Notes: generated by a model not told the origin, from the letters alone. A stretch of 64,000 bases of DNA from CAVSKL01 sp963728475 [NCBI: Candidatus Eiseniibacteriota bacterium] (GCA_963728475.1 CAVSKL010000001.1:1984001-2048000), one strand, 5' to 3'. Counted from the first letter of the stretch, positions 8,737 to 18,548 are shown. Translations and numbers: made by a program.

Positions 8737-11400
8737 GTGGCGGGGTTTCGTGAAACGGTGAAACGGGCGGTGTTGCTGGCGGTGGCGGCCGTGCTCCTCG
8801 CCCCGGGCGCGTCCCGGGCGGGCACGACCGGCAAGATCTCGGGTACCGTGCTCGACCAGGACGGGAAACCGGTGGTCGCCGCCACCATCCTGGTCACGGG
8901 AACCCGGCTCGGCGCCTATGCCGACGCCCAGGGCCAGTTCAACATCCTCAACATCCCCCCCGGCACCTACTCGGTCAACTTCAGCCGGCTGGGGTACAAG
9001 ACCACGGTGGTCAAGGACGTCCTGGTCTCCTCGGACAACACCACCCGGCTGGAGGTGAAGCTCGAGAGCAGTGAGATCAAGACCCAGGAGGTGGTGGTCA
9101 CCGCGGAGCGGCCCCCCATCGACGTCAACCTCACCAGCAGCCGGACGACGCTGAGCAGCAAGCAGATCGAGGATCTGCCGGTGCAGGAACTCGAGGACGT
9201 GGTGAACCTGCAGGCGGGGGTGGTGGACGGCCACTTCCGGGGCGGGCGCACCGGGGAGGTCCAGTACCAGGTGGACGGGGTGAGCGTGAACAACGCCTAC
9301 GACAACTCCTCCAGCCTGCGTCTGGACCGGTCGCTGCTCCAGGAGGTCCAGGTCATCAGCGGGACCTTCGACGCGGAGTACGGCCAGGCCATGAGCGGGG
9401 TGGTGAACGCGGTGCTCAAGGAAGGCACCCCCAATTTCCAGTGGAACGGCGAGCTCTACATGGGAGGGTTCGTGTTCCCCGACGCGGGGGGGGACCGGAT
9501 CATCACCGATACCGTCCGGCCCACCTCGATCCAGAGCTACCAGCTTTCGGCCAGCGGGCCGCTCCCGCTCCCCGGCACCGTGTTTCTCCTGAGCGGGCGG
9601 CATTACCACTTCGACGACTGGATCTACGGCACCCGGCGATTCGTGCCCACCGACTCCTCGAACTTCGAGACCAAGACCTTCGATCCCACCGGCGACGGGA
9701 AGCAGGTTCCGCTGGGGTATTCGCGGGAGTGGTCGGGAGTGGTGAAGCTCACCAACACCGCCCTTCCCAACACCAGGATCAGCTACCAGGCCCTGTTCAA
9801 CCACATCAAGGGCCGGCGGGCGGACTGGGCGTTCCGCCTGGAGCCGGACGGGCTCTCCCGGCAGCGGACCACCTCGATCACCCACGGGATCGACGTGGAT
9901 CAGACCCTGGGCAAGAAGACTTTCCTCAAGGTCTCGCTCCGGGAGAACTACTTCGACTACAAGGACATGGCCTACGACAACCTCTACGACCCCCGTTACG
10001 ACGCCGCCGGGCAGCCCACCGGCACCTACGATTACGAGCTGGGGGCGTTCGTGCAGGGGGTGCAGTTCAACCGGTTCGTGCAGCGCACCAACGCGGTGCT
10101 GTTCAACGCTTCGCTGGTGAGCCAGGTCACCGCCCGCCACCAGTTGAAGACCGGGTTCGAGGTGCAGTTTCCGTACATCAAGTTCGGCTCCCCCGGCTAC
10201 CTGACCTACACCACCGTGGACGGTCAGCTCACCCTGGTGCGGCACGACAACGACCCCCCGAATTTCCCGGGGGTAAAGTCCTACCGGCCCCGGTTCGGCG
10301 CCGCCTACGTGCAGGACGCGGCCGAGTTCAAGAACATCACGGTGCGGGGGGGGCTCCGCTTCGAGTACTTCGACGCCAACTCCACCATCCCCAGCGATCT
10401 CGCCAACCCCGCCAACTCCATTCAGGGGGCGCCGCAGTCGGTGCCCCGGGCGACCACGGTCAAGACCTCGGTGTCGCCGCGGCTGGGAGTGGCCTACCCG
10501 ATCACCGAGAACGCCGCCGTCCACTTCGCCTACGGCCACTTCTACCAGTTTCCGGCCATCGGGCAGATTTTCTCCAACGCGGAGTACGGGGTGCTGGCCA
10601 ACCTCCAGGCCGGGGGTATCGACTACGGGGTGCTGGGCAACCCCGACGTGAAGCCGGAAAAGACGGTCCAGTACGAGCTGGGGTACAAGCAGGCGCTGGG
10701 AGAGAACGTCGGCCTGGACTTCACCGCGTTCTACAAGGACATCCGGAACCTGTTGGGGGTGCAGTTCATCTCCACCTACAACGGAGCCGAGTACGCCCGG
10801 CTGGCCAACGCCGACTTCGGAAACGTGGTCGGGTTCACCGTCTCCCTGGACGACCGGAAGCTGGGCCCCGCCCACCTGTCGATGGACTACACCTGGCAGC
10901 TGGCCCAGGGGAACTCCAGCGACCCCCGCGAGACCGCCACCCGGGCCTCGGCGGGGGAGGACCCGCGCCCGCGGCTGGTTCCCTTCAACTGGGACCAGCG
11001 CCACACCTTCAACCTGACGGTGGCGGTGGACCACCCCGGCGACTACACCACCAGCGCGGTGCTCCGGGTCGGAAGCGGCCAGCCCTACACCCCGGTCCTC
11101 ACCTCCGGATTCGGCGCGGGCCTGGGGGAGAACTCGGGCCGGAAGCCGCTGGGCATGGTGCTGGATCTGCGCGGCGAGAAGAGCCTGGGGATCTCGCACC
11201 CGGACGTGAGCATGTTCGGACGGGTCTTCAACGTGTTCGACGCCCGGTACTTCAACGGGCCGGTGTACTCGAGCACGGGTAGCCCCTACTACTCCCGGTT
11301 CCCGGTCACCGACGCGGTGGCGTTGGGCGACCCCACCCGGTACTACGCCCCGAGGCGGTTCGAGGTCGGACTATCCTTCCGGCCCGGATCCGAGGACTGA
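8737..11400 (+). CDS. TonB-dependent outer-membrane receptor with carboxypeptidase-regulatory-like N-terminal domain
   Basis: Energy-coupled outer-membrane importer of 887 residues. GTG 8737 is preferred over GTG 8719 because GGAGGA (8725-8730) sits at correct spacing and a signal peptide (VAGFRETVKRAVLLAVAAV...) follows directly. Residues about 28-115 form a carboxypeptidase-regulatory-like beta-sandwich (GKISGTVLDQDGKPVVAAT). A plug domain with SSKQIEDLPVQELEDVVNLQ and VQYQVDGVSVNNAYD follows. Then comes a beta-barrel of about 600 residues with repeated YELGYKQALGENVGLDFTAF-like strands, ending in an aromatic-rich segment (RRFEVGLSFRPGSED). No SusD-like lipoprotein is present; the next genes encode an Fn3/sorting protein and a PorV/PorQ-like barrel. 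The cargo is inferred to be a beta-glucan oligosaccharide from the neighbouring enzymes. Confidence 0.93.
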   Translation: MAGFRETVKRAVLLAVAAVLLAPGASRAGTTGKISGTVLDQDGKPVVAATILVTGTRLGAYADAQGQFNILNIPPGTYSVNFSRLGYKTTVVKDVLVSSDNTTRLEVKLESSEIKTQEVVVTAERPPIDVNLTSSRTTLSSKQIEDLPVQELEDVVNLQAGVVDGHFRGGRTGEVQYQVDGVSVNNAYDNSSSLRLDRSLLQEVQVISGTFDAEYGQAMSGVVNAVLKEGTPNFQWNGELYMGGFVFPDAGGDRIITDTVRPTSIQSYQLSASGPLPLPGTVFLLSGRHYHFDDWIYGTRRFVPTDSSNFETKTFDPTGDGKQVPLGYSREWSGVVKLTNTALPNTRISYQALFNHIKGRRADWAFRLEPDGLSRQRTTSITHGIDVDQTLGKKTFLKVSLRENYFDYKDMAYDNLYDPRYDAAGQPTGTYDYELGAFVQGVQFNRFVQRTNAVLFNASLVSQVTARHQLKTGFEVQFPYIKFGSPGYLTYTTVDGQLTLVRHDNDPPNFPGVKSYRPRFGAAYVQDAAEFKNITVRGGLRFEYFDANSTIPSDLANPANSIQGAPQSVPRATTVKTSVSPRLGVAYPITENAAVHFAYGHFYQFPAIGQIFSNAEYGVLANLQAGGIDYGVLGNPDVKPEKTVQYELGYKQALGENVGLDFTAFYKDIRNLLGVQFISTYNGAEYARLANADFGNVVGFTVSLDDRKLGPAHLSMDYTWQLAQGNSSDPRETATRASAGEDPRPRLVPFNWDQRHTFNLTVAVDHPGDYTTSAVLRVGSGQPYTPVLTSGFGAGLGENSGRKPLGMVLDLRGEKSLGISHPDVSMFGRVFNVFDARYFNGPVYSSTGSPYYSRFPVTDAVALGDPTRYYAPRRFEVGLSFRPGSED

Positions 11401-11406
11401 GAAAGG

Positions 11407-14400
11407 ATGCCGGACTTGAAGCTGCGCGCGGTGAACGACCGGAAGTCGACGAGGCGGGGAGGCTGGGGGCCGGGGCTGATCGCCGCCGTCCTGATCGTGG
11501 CGGCGTGGGCCGGGCACACCCGGGCGGACGTGCCTACCCCGGTGCCGGCGGACCAGCGCGGCCGCATCGACGCGGAACGCGCCGGGACCCACGACGCCGC
11601 CAACATCCGCACCACCTTCTGGAACTACGGGATGGTGGGGGACTATCCCCCCGATCCCGGTAACGTGGACCTGAGCGTGTTCCATTCGGTGGAGGTCCCC
11701 AAGGGCAGCGGGATGGACTACAGCGACGGGATCACCCCCTTCGTGCTGGCCAAGATCAAGCAACGGAGCGGGGTCGACGCCTACATCATGGAGACCGGCT
11801 ACCGCGAGCGGCAGGGCACCAGCCCCTACGGCAACTACATCATGCGGTACGAGCCGCGGCCGGGGTACTTCGAGCCCGACCCCAACCTGAACCCCGCCCG
11901 CTCACCGGCCATCAGCACCGACCCCCGCACCTGGCCCGGATTCTGGCCGGACAAGCTGGACGACGTGGACGATCCGGGCTGGAAGGGCGCCTGGAACGGC
12001 TACTTCGGCAAGCAGCCCTACGCCGACCAGGAGAGCTATTCGGTCATGGACGACCAGCTCTACGACGCCTGGGACTTCCGGCCCGACCGCCGGGATTCCA
12101 CCCGGCGGGGCCTCGGACTGAGGGTCGAGGTCCGGGGGTTCCAGTGGGCGAACCCTCAGGCCCAGAACGTCATCTTCTGGCACTACGACATCACCAACGA
12201 GAGCACCACCGATTACAATGACAACATCATCTTCGGGCTCTACATGGACTCGGGGGTGGGCGGCTCCGCGCTCTCCTGCGACGGGATCTACGAGTCCGAC
12301 GACGACAACGCCTTCTTCGACCGCACCGTCAACGACCAGGTCATCAACCTGGTCTATACCTGGGACCGGTACGGCCACGGAGTGGACCTGGCCGGGAACT
12401 GCTCCAAGACCGGATACCTGGGCTACGCCTACCTGGAGACCCCGGGCAACTCCACCGACGGCATCGACAACGACGAGGACGGGATCACCGACGAGAGGCG
12501 GGACGGCGGCCCCGGCGAGCTCATCGTGGGCAAGGAGAACATCCGGGCCTACGTGGAGGGCCATTACGACATGGCCAGGTTCACCGCCGCCTACGGAGCG
12601 CTGGAGGACCGGGCTCCCTACCGCCACGGGCGCTGGTGGACCGGCGACGAGGACATGGACTGGGACGAGGATCTCCACGACGTGGGGGCGGACGGGGTGG
12701 CCAAGACCCACGACACCGGCGAGGGAGACGGGATCCCCACCGCGGGCGAGCCGAACTTCGACGGCACCGACCTCAACGAGTCCGATCAGATCGGGCTGAC
12801 CGGTTTCAAGATCAACCGGATCCGGGCCGGGCAGGGCAACCCCAACACCGATACCGACAACGTGCTCTTCTTCACCGACAAGAACAACTGGCCCCAGCGG
12901 CTCTACGAGCAGTTCACCGACCCCGATCCGCTCAAGCGGTTCGATCCGCCCCTGGCCTCCAACTACAACATCGGGTTCCTGTTCGCCTCCGGGCCGTTCG
13001 TGCTGGCGGCGGGGAAGTCGGAACGGTTCAGCCTGGCCCTGGCCTACGGAGGGGATCTCGAGGAGCTGCGCCGGACGGTGAAGGTGGTCCAGACCATCTA
13101 CAACGCCAACTACCGGTTCGCGGTGCCGCCCGAGCTTCCCACCTTGCACGCCGAGAGCGGGGACCACTTCGTCCGGCTCTCCTGGGACGACGCCGCCCAG
13201 CTCAGCCCGGATCCGGTGACCGGGCAGTACGACTTCGAGGGCTACCGCATCTACCGCTCCACCGATCCCGAGTTCCGCGATCCCAAGGTCGTGACCAACG
13301 CCCGGGGCACCGGTCCCATCGGCAACGGCAAGCCGGCCGCCCAGTTCGACCTCGACGACGGCCGGAACGGTTTCTCCGACCTGACGGTGGAAGGGGTGGC
13401 GTACTACCTGGGGAACGACTCCGGCATCACCCACACCTGGACCGATACCAGCGTGACCGACGGCCAGCAGTACTACTACGCGGTCACCGCCTACGATTTC
13501 GGCTCGGACTCGCTCTCGTTTTACCCGTCGGAGAACGCGATCTCGGTGTCGCGCACGCCGCGGGGGGAACGGTGCTGCCCAAGAACGCGGTCACGGTCCG
13601 GCCCGAGCCCAAGGTGCCGGGGTTCGTGGGCGCGGTGCTCGACAGCGTGGAGCACGTGGCGGGGACCGGGACCGGCCGGGCCTCGGTCCAGGTGGTGGAC
13701 TCCGGCCAGGTCCCCGACGGGCATCTCATGAAGATCACCTTCTCCACCGATTTCCCGGAGAGCATCCGGGCCACCGGGTACACCCTGGCGGACAGCACCA
13801 CCCACCAGGTGTTCTTCCGGAGCGGCGCCGACTTCGACGCGTCCGGGAACGGCCCGGTGGGAACCGGGCTCCTGCCGCTCATCCGGACCCAGAAGACGGT
13901 GGAAGTGGACACCGCGGCCACCGGGTGGGCGGAGGGGAGCACCACCAACGCCAAGCTCAAGGTCGCCTACCAGCCGGTGCTGCCCATCAACCTCCGGCGC
14001 CCGGACTATCCGGCGGATTTCAGCGTGGAGTTCAGCGACCAGGTGGTGGACACCTCGCTGGCCATCTTCCCGATCAAGGCCGCCCCCGCCCGGTTCCGGG
14101 TGATCGCGCACGGGCCCGAGGGCGACCACCCGATGAAGTTCCGGTTCCGCGACACCGACCTGGACGGGACCCTGAGCGGGACCGACGAGTACATCGACGT
14201 GGTGACCTACCTGGCCTCGGATCCGGCCGCGCCGAAGATCACGTGGCGCATCCAGCTCGCTCCGGACAGTCCCACCGGGACCGCGCTGACCCGGCCCGGC
14301 GCGGGCGACACCTACGACGTGTTCCTCACCGAGCCCTACGGCGCGAACGACATCCTGGTGTTCCGGACCCACGGGGAACGCGTGGATCCGGCCCAGGCGC

Positions 14401-14723
14401 GACTGGACTTCCAGACCAAGCCCTACGTGGTGCCCAACCCGTACCTGGGCTCGGCCAGCTTCGAGCCGGAGCGGTTCGCGATCTCGGGCCGGGGGGAGCG
14501 GCGGATCGAGTTCCGGGGGCTGCCCGTGCGGTGCACCATCCGGATCTTCAACGTCAAGGGGGAGCTGGTTCAGACCCTGCATCACGACGGGGGGACCGAG
14601 GGGATGACCCCCTGGAACCTGAGGACCAAGGACAACCTGGACGTGGCCCCGGGTCTCTACATCTTCCACGTGGACGGGGGCGATCTGGGCACCAGCGTCG
14701 GCAAGTTCGCGGTGCTGAAATGA
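11407..14723 (+). CDS. Large secreted Fn3/sorting-domain protein paired with the TonB receptor; one-base frameshift
   Basis: Exported protein of about 1105 residues once repaired, with no enzymatic motif I recognise. An N-terminal hydrophobic segment (GPGLIAAVLIVAAWAGH) acts as signal. A region rich in Asp and Asn includes STDGIDNDEDGITDERRD, which resembles a calcium-binding loop. A fibronectin-III-like domain (HFVRLSWDDAAQ ... YEGYRIYRSTDPEF type) lies about residues 580-710, and a sorting-like domain ends the protein (PNPYLGSASFEPERFAISG ... GLYIFHVDGG). The first frame fails after AISVSRTPRG; one extra G in the G6 run at 13562-13567 restores GGTVLPKNAVTVRPEPKVPG to the end. ATG 11407 abuts GAAAGG, so TTG 11416, with better spacing to that site, may be the true start. 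It begins 6 bp after the TonB receptor and overlaps the PorV/PorQ-like gene (ATGA), so the three are co-translated and may form one complex. Confidence 0.78.
13562..13567. other. Frameshift site in the Fn3/sorting protein gene (G6 run)
   Basis: CGGGGGGAAC reads CGG-GGG-GAA-CGG and soon leaves the coding frame; with a seventh G it reads CGG-GGG-GGA-ACG-GTG and continues to the natural stop at 14723. The gene span is 3n+2. Confidence 0.85.
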
Positions 14724-15748
14724 GAGCGGAGCGGAACATGAAGCGAGTGATGGGGGCGGTGATCCTGGCCGCGGCGCTGGCGGCGGGGCCCGCTCACGCC
14801 CAGAGCAAGGTCGGAACCACGATCGGGGCGTTCATGGGAATCGAGCCCAGCGCCCGCATCGCGGCCATGGGCAACGCCGGGGTCGCGCTCAACGGCGGCA
14901 TCCAGGGGGTATACTACAACCCGGCGGCGATGGGATCGGTGCTCCAGCCCGGATTCCAGTTCACCCACAGCCTGTGGTTCGCCGACATCAGCTACGACTA
15001 CGCGGCGGCGGCGCTGCCGCTTCACGGCAACGGCACCCTGTTCGCGAGCGTGACCGCGCTCAACTCCGGCGAGATCGACGTCCGCACCGTGGACCAGCCC
15101 CTGGGAACCGGGGAACGGTACACGGTGTCCGATGTGGCGCTGGGGCTGGGCTATGGACGTCAGATCACCCAGCGGTTCGCCGCCGGCATCCAGGTCAACT
15201 TCATGAACGAAACGATCTGGCACAGTTCGGTGCATGCCCTGACGTTCAGCGCCGGCACCGCCTACCGCCTGATGGAGAACGGGACCGTCATCGGAGCCAG
15301 CCTCTCGAACTTCGGCACCAACTCCGCTTTTCACGGGAGGGACCTGGCGATCCAGTACGACAACGATCCGTCCCAGTACGGGGACAACGGGGCCCTGCCC
15401 GGCAATCAAACCACCGACCAGTTCCCGGTTCCCATCGTCTTCCGGGTCGGCCTGAGCTTCCCGCACGACCTGGGGCCGGACAGCCGGGTGCTGCTGGCGG
15501 CGGATGCGACCCACCCCAACGACAACTCCGAGAGCGTCAACCTCGGGGGCGAGTGGTCGTGGAAGAACACGCTGGCCCTGCGCGCCGGCTACCAGACCCT
15601 GTTCCAGAAGGACAGCGAGCTGGGCCCCACCCTGGGGGTGGGGCTCGGCGGCAGCATGGGGGAGACCAAGTTCCGTTTCGATTACGCGTGGGCCCATCAC
15701 ACACGGCTCCAGGAAACGCACCGAATGACGTTTGCGCTTTCCTTCTGA
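14720..15748 (+). CDS. PorV/PorQ-family outer-membrane beta-barrel protein
   Basis: Protein of 342 residues resembling PorV/PorQ, FadL-like barrels linked in Bacteroidota with type IX secretion. It has a signal peptide (MKRVMGAVILAAALAAGPAHA). The early family hallmark follows: SARIAAMGNAGVAL, GIQGVYYNPAAMG and FTHSLWFADISYDYAA. Alternating barrel strands end in HRMTFALSF, whose last residue is aromatic as in many outer-membrane proteins. The ATG at 14720 overlaps the previous stop (ATGA); ATG 14738 in the same frame begins the signal peptide directly and could be used instead. Translational coupling to the Fn3/sorting protein suggests it helps that protein reach or anchor at the surface (inference). 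Confidence 0.8.
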   Translation: MRAERNMKRVMGAVILAAALAAGPAHAQSKVGTTIGAFMGIEPSARIAAMGNAGVALNGGIQGVYYNPAAMGSVLQPGFQFTHSLWFADISYDYAAAALPLHGNGTLFASVTALNSGEIDVRTVDQPLGTGERYTVSDVALGLGYGRQITQRFAAGIQVNFMNETIWHSSVHALTFSAGTAYRLMENGTVIGASLSNFGTNSAFHGRDLAIQYDNDPSQYGDNGALPGNQTTDQFPVPIVFRVGLSFPHDLGPDSRVLLAADATHPNDNSESVNLGGEWSWKNTLALRAGYQTLFQKDSELGPTLGVGLGGSMGETKFRFDYAWAHHTRLQETHRMTFALSF

Positions 15749-15808
15749 CGCCGGACGCGTCGCGTTCGCACCGAGGTTCGGGGAGGCTTGGGCGGCAAGG
15801 AGATCCAG

Positions 15809-17431
15809 ATGAAGCTTCGTAGTTTGAGCAGCTTGGGAATCGTGCTGGTGATCGTGCTCACCGCCAATGCGCCGGTGAACCGGCTGCCGGTCGGAAAGGC
15901 GGAGGCATTGACCACTCCGGCCCTACTCGACACCCTGCAACACACCTCCTTCGACTACTTCTGGAACGAGGCGAACCCGTCCAACGGGCTGATCAAGGAC
16001 CGGAGCACCACCTACTCTCCCTGCAGCATCGCCTCCACCGGGTTCGGCCTCTCCGCGATCTGCATCGGAGTGGACCACGGCTGGGTGAGCCGGTCCGCCG
16101 CCGCCGGCCGGGTGCTCACCACCCTCAACACCTTCTGGACCGGGCCCCAGGGGACCGCGGCGAGCGGGATCATCGGATACAAGGGGCTCTTCTACCACTT
16201 CCTGGACATGAACACCGCCACCCGGACCTGGGATTGCGAACTCTCGACCATCGACACCGCGCTCCTCATGGCGGGAATCCTGGATGCCAAGCAGTATTTC
16301 AACGGGCTGGACGCCACCGAGACCCAGATCCGGGCGCTGGCCGATTCCATCTACTACCGGTGCGACTGGGACTGGGTCCGGAACTCCACCCCCGGGATCA
16401 TGATGGGCTGGAAACCGGGGACCGGGTTCTCGGGCTACGGATACTGGACGGGATACAACGAGGCGATGATCCTCTACCTGCTGGCCCTGGGATCGCCGAC
16501 CCATCCCATCCCCGCGAGCGCCTGGAGCACCTGGACCAGCGGCTACGTGTATCACTGGGGCACCCAGTACGGGTATACCTACCTCACCTTCCCTCCGCTC
16601 TTCGGGCACCAGTACACTCATTGCTGGGTGGATTTCCGCAACATCCACGACAGCTACATGGCGGGCAAGGGCATCACCTACTTCGAGAACTCCCGGCGGG
16701 CGACCCTGGCCGCGCGGGCCTACTGCATCGCCAACCCCGGAGGTTTCAGCGGCTACGGCGCCGACCTGTGGGGCCTGACCGCCTGCGACGGGCCCAGCGG
16801 CTACAACGCTCGGGGAGCGCCGCCGTCCCAGAACGACGACGGCACCATCGCTCCCACCGCCGCCGCCAGTTCGATTGTCTTCGCGCCGGACGAGGTGATC
16901 CCCACCCTGCAATACATGTACGACAACCTGTCGGCGGGGCTGTGGGGGCCGTATGGATTCCGGGACGCATTCAACCTGACCCAGTTCTGGTGGGACACCG
17001 ACTACATCGGGATCGACGAGGGCCCCATCATCCTCATGATCGAGAACTACCGGACCGGCTCGGTCTGGCGGCGGATGATGGCGAACGCCGACCTTCAGCA
17101 GGGGCTGGCCCAGGCCGGCTTCTACGCGGTGACCGGAGTGGGGGACGGAGGTGGGGTGGCCGGGGCGCGGCCGGAGATGCTGCTGCAGAACGCCCCCAAC
17201 CCGTTCCGGACCTCGACCCGGATCTCGTTCCATCTCGACCGGGGGGGCGAGGTCTCCCTGGCTCTCTACGACGTGGCCGGCCGGGAAGTCCGGCGGCTGA
17301 TCGATGGGTATCGCGAAGCCGGCGCCCACGACCTGACCCTGGATGCCGCGGGGCTTCCGAGCGGGATCTATCTCTACCGGCTCAAGACCGAGGAGGGAGA
17401 CCTGACCCGCCGCTGCATCGTGCTGCGCTGA
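15809..17431 (+). CDS. Secreted GH144-like glucanase (glucoamylase-fold, PF10091 type) with C-terminal sorting domain
   Basis: Predicted endo-beta-1,2-glucanase or related glucosidase acting outside the cell, 540 residues. ATG 15809 has AAGGAG at 15797-15802. A signal segment (LSSLGIVLVIVLTANA) is followed by the glucoamylase-like (alpha/alpha)6 domain at about 35-430. This opens with LLDTLQHTSFDYFWNEANPS and contains DRSTTYSPCSIASTGFGLSA, YHFLDMNTATRTWDCELSTID, GYWTGYNEAMILYLLALGSP and YGFRDAFNLTQFWWDTDYIG. These segments match the GH144 family of bacterial beta-1,2-glucanases and their periplasmic relatives. Residues about 450-540 (NAPNPFRTSTRISFHL ... GIYLYRLKTEEGD) form the sorting domain. 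It is last in the locus, 60 bp after the PorV/PorQ-like gene. The exact linkage is inferred from family and from the GH94 type nearby. Confidence 0.82.
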   Translation: MKLRSLSSLGIVLVIVLTANAPVNRLPVGKAEALTTPALLDTLQHTSFDYFWNEANPSNGLIKDRSTTYSPCSIASTGFGLSAICIGVDHGWVSRSAAAGRVLTTLNTFWTGPQGTAASGIIGYKGLFYHFLDMNTATRTWDCELSTIDTALLMAGILDAKQYFNGLDATETQIRALADSIYYRCDWDWVRNSTPGIMMGWKPGTGFSGYGYWTGYNEAMILYLLALGSPTHPIPASAWSTWTSGYVYHWGTQYGYTYLTFPPLFGHQYTHCWVDFRNIHDSYMAGKGITYFENSRRATLAARAYCIANPGGFSGYGADLWGLTACDGPSGYNARGAPPSQNDDGTIAPTAAASSIVFAPDEVIPTLQYMYDNLSAGLWGPYGFRDAFNLTQFWWDTDYIGIDEGPIILMIENYRTGSVWRRMMANADLQQGLAQAGFYAVTGVGDGGGVAGARPEMLLQNAPNPFRTSTRISFHLDRGGEVSLALYDVAGREVRRLIDGYREAGAHDLTLDAAGLPSGIYLYRLKTEEGDLTRRCIVLR

Positions 17432-17550
17432 CACGGTTTCTCGGACTGGGGCATATCACCCGATCCGGCCCCGCCGCCCAGGTCCGCGGCGAGGGGTCGA
17501 AGGCGGGGTGCGCCCTCCGCAAAAATCGTACAAACGGCCGTATTTTAATG

Positions 17551-17571
17551 ACTTAGGTATTGAATTCGAGC
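17551..17571. repeat. Non-coding element copy 1 (ACTTAGG ... ATTCGAGC)
   Basis: ACTTAGGTATTGAATTCGAGC lies about 107 bp upstream of the secreted-protein gene at 17678. A near-identical element with a 2-base indel lies at 35617-35639, upstream of the outer-membrane gene at 35783. Both follow an A5 run and an AAT triplet. Function unknown; a shared promoter or regulator site is possible. Confidence 0.4.
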
Positions 17572-17599
17572 CCAATGAGGCTCATGATGGTGGACATCC

Positions 17600-17627
17600 G
17601 GGACCCGGTCCAGATGGGCCGGGATCC
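17600..17627 (+). promoter_or_regulatory. Leader hairpin upstream of the 17678 gene
   Basis: Arms 17600-17611 and 17616-17627 can pair at 11 of 12 positions, counting G-U, around a tetraloop. It lies in the probable 5' untranslated region and may stabilise the message or take part in regulation. Confidence 0.4.
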
Positions 17628-17644
17628 AGGTGTCTTGAAGGGGG

Positions 17645-17658
17645 GCGCTTGCAAGCGC
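17645..17658. promoter_or_regulatory. 14-bp perfect palindrome just before the ribosome binding site
   Basis: GCGCTTGCAAGCGC ends 2 bp before AAGGAGG (17661-17667), which itself serves ATG 17678. As DNA it looks like a dimeric operator; as RNA it is too tight to fold alone. Confidence 0.45.
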
Positions 17659-17677
17659 ATAAGGAGGTTACGCAGCT

Positions 17678-18490
17678 ATGAAACGGTTCTGCTACCAAGA
17701 AGGGATTCTGGTGGCGGCGCTGGTGGCTCTCTTTGCCGTCAGCCTCGCACCGGTCGCCTCCGCAGTCACGCCCAGTCCGACGAGCGCGGTCGTCATGACT
17801 CGCGTCTTCAACGACTGCCTGCTCGATACGGTCACCGTGACCAACTCCTATCCGGCCCTGGTCGGGATCCTGGATCAGGGGAACAGCTGCTTCGGGTTCG
17901 CCAACCTCAACGTCTGGCGGTTTTCGACCGACGGCGCGACCGAGGCGGACTTCGAGAACGGCTCCTCCTACTCCTACTCCGCCGATTTCGTGATCAGCGG
18001 GAACGGTGCGGCTGAAGGCGGACTCCAGGTCGCTCCCTGGTGGTCCGAGTCCGACGGCCGGTTCAACTGCCGTACCACCGACGGCGAGATCGCCTGCTTC
18101 GGCGGCCGGCTGCCGTTCTACAGCTTCACGGCGACCTACGGCCTGCACTACGTGATGGGCGACACCATCCACCTCGCCATCACCTATCAACCGCACAGCC
18201 TCCTCTCCTACGACCCGGCGACCATCGTGTACGACCTCGTGTACCACGGGGTTCCCTACACCAGCGGCCCGCTGGCCTTCGATCAGGGGAACCCGGCCGA
18301 GGACCCGCCCCACGGCCTGTGGGGCGAGCTGACGCCGGCCCACGTGGGCGGCCACTGCCAGATCTTCTGGCAGACCGGCGGCCCCAGCAGCGTGGTCAAC
18401 GCCGAGTGGTTGAACATCCAGTTCGCCGAACAGCCTGTCCCGACCAAGGAAACCACCTGGGGCAAGCTGAAGAACATGTACAACAACTAG
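17678..18490 (+). CDS. Secreted protein of unknown function
   Basis: I do not recognise this 270-residue protein. Start ATG 17678 has a strong AAGGAGG at 17661-17667. Residues 1-29 form a signal peptide (ILVAALVALFAVSLAPVASA). The mature part is acidic and aromatic, with four or more Cys (NDCLLDTV, GNSCFGF, RFNCRTTDG, IACFGG) that could form disulfides, and many Tyr/Trp, consistent with a beta-rich extracytoplasmic fold. It ends in a short basic tail (WGKLKNMYNN) and lacks the sorting domain of its neighbours. It stands alone: its leader carries a hairpin and a palindrome, and a classic terminator follows. That suggests a strongly and independently expressed gene. Confidence 0.75.
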   Translation: MKRFCYQEGILVAALVALFAVSLAPVASAVTPSPTSAVVMTRVFNDCLLDTVTVTNSYPALVGILDQGNSCFGFANLNVWRFSTDGATEADFENGSSYSYSADFVISGNGAAEGGLQVAPWWSESDGRFNCRTTDGEIACFGGRLPFYSFTATYGLHYVMGDTIHLAITYQPHSLLSYDPATIVYDLVYHGVPYTSGPLAFDQGNPAEDPPHGLWGELTPAHVGGHCQIFWQTGGPSSVVNAEWLNIQFAEQPVPTKETTWGKLKNMYNN

Positions 18491-18517
18491 ACCCTGCCTC
18501 TCGTTTCGGATCGAGCC

Positions 18518-18548
18518 GGGCCGCCCCCAGGGGCGGCCCGAGCTTTTT
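18518..18548 (+). terminator. Rho-independent terminator after the 17678 gene
   Basis: A 9-bp GC stem (18518-18526 with 18531-18539), a 4-nt loop, then T5 at 18544-18548. Confidence 0.85.

Noticed and set aside
6784-11199. Very long open frames antisense to clear genes (also at 18396-21506, 30399-32813, 53478-56741 and 60176-63802).
   Set aside because: They arise because very GC-rich genes rarely contain stops in the opposite frames. Their translations are rich in Arg, Gly, Pro and His with no domain pattern, while the other strand encodes recognisable proteins.
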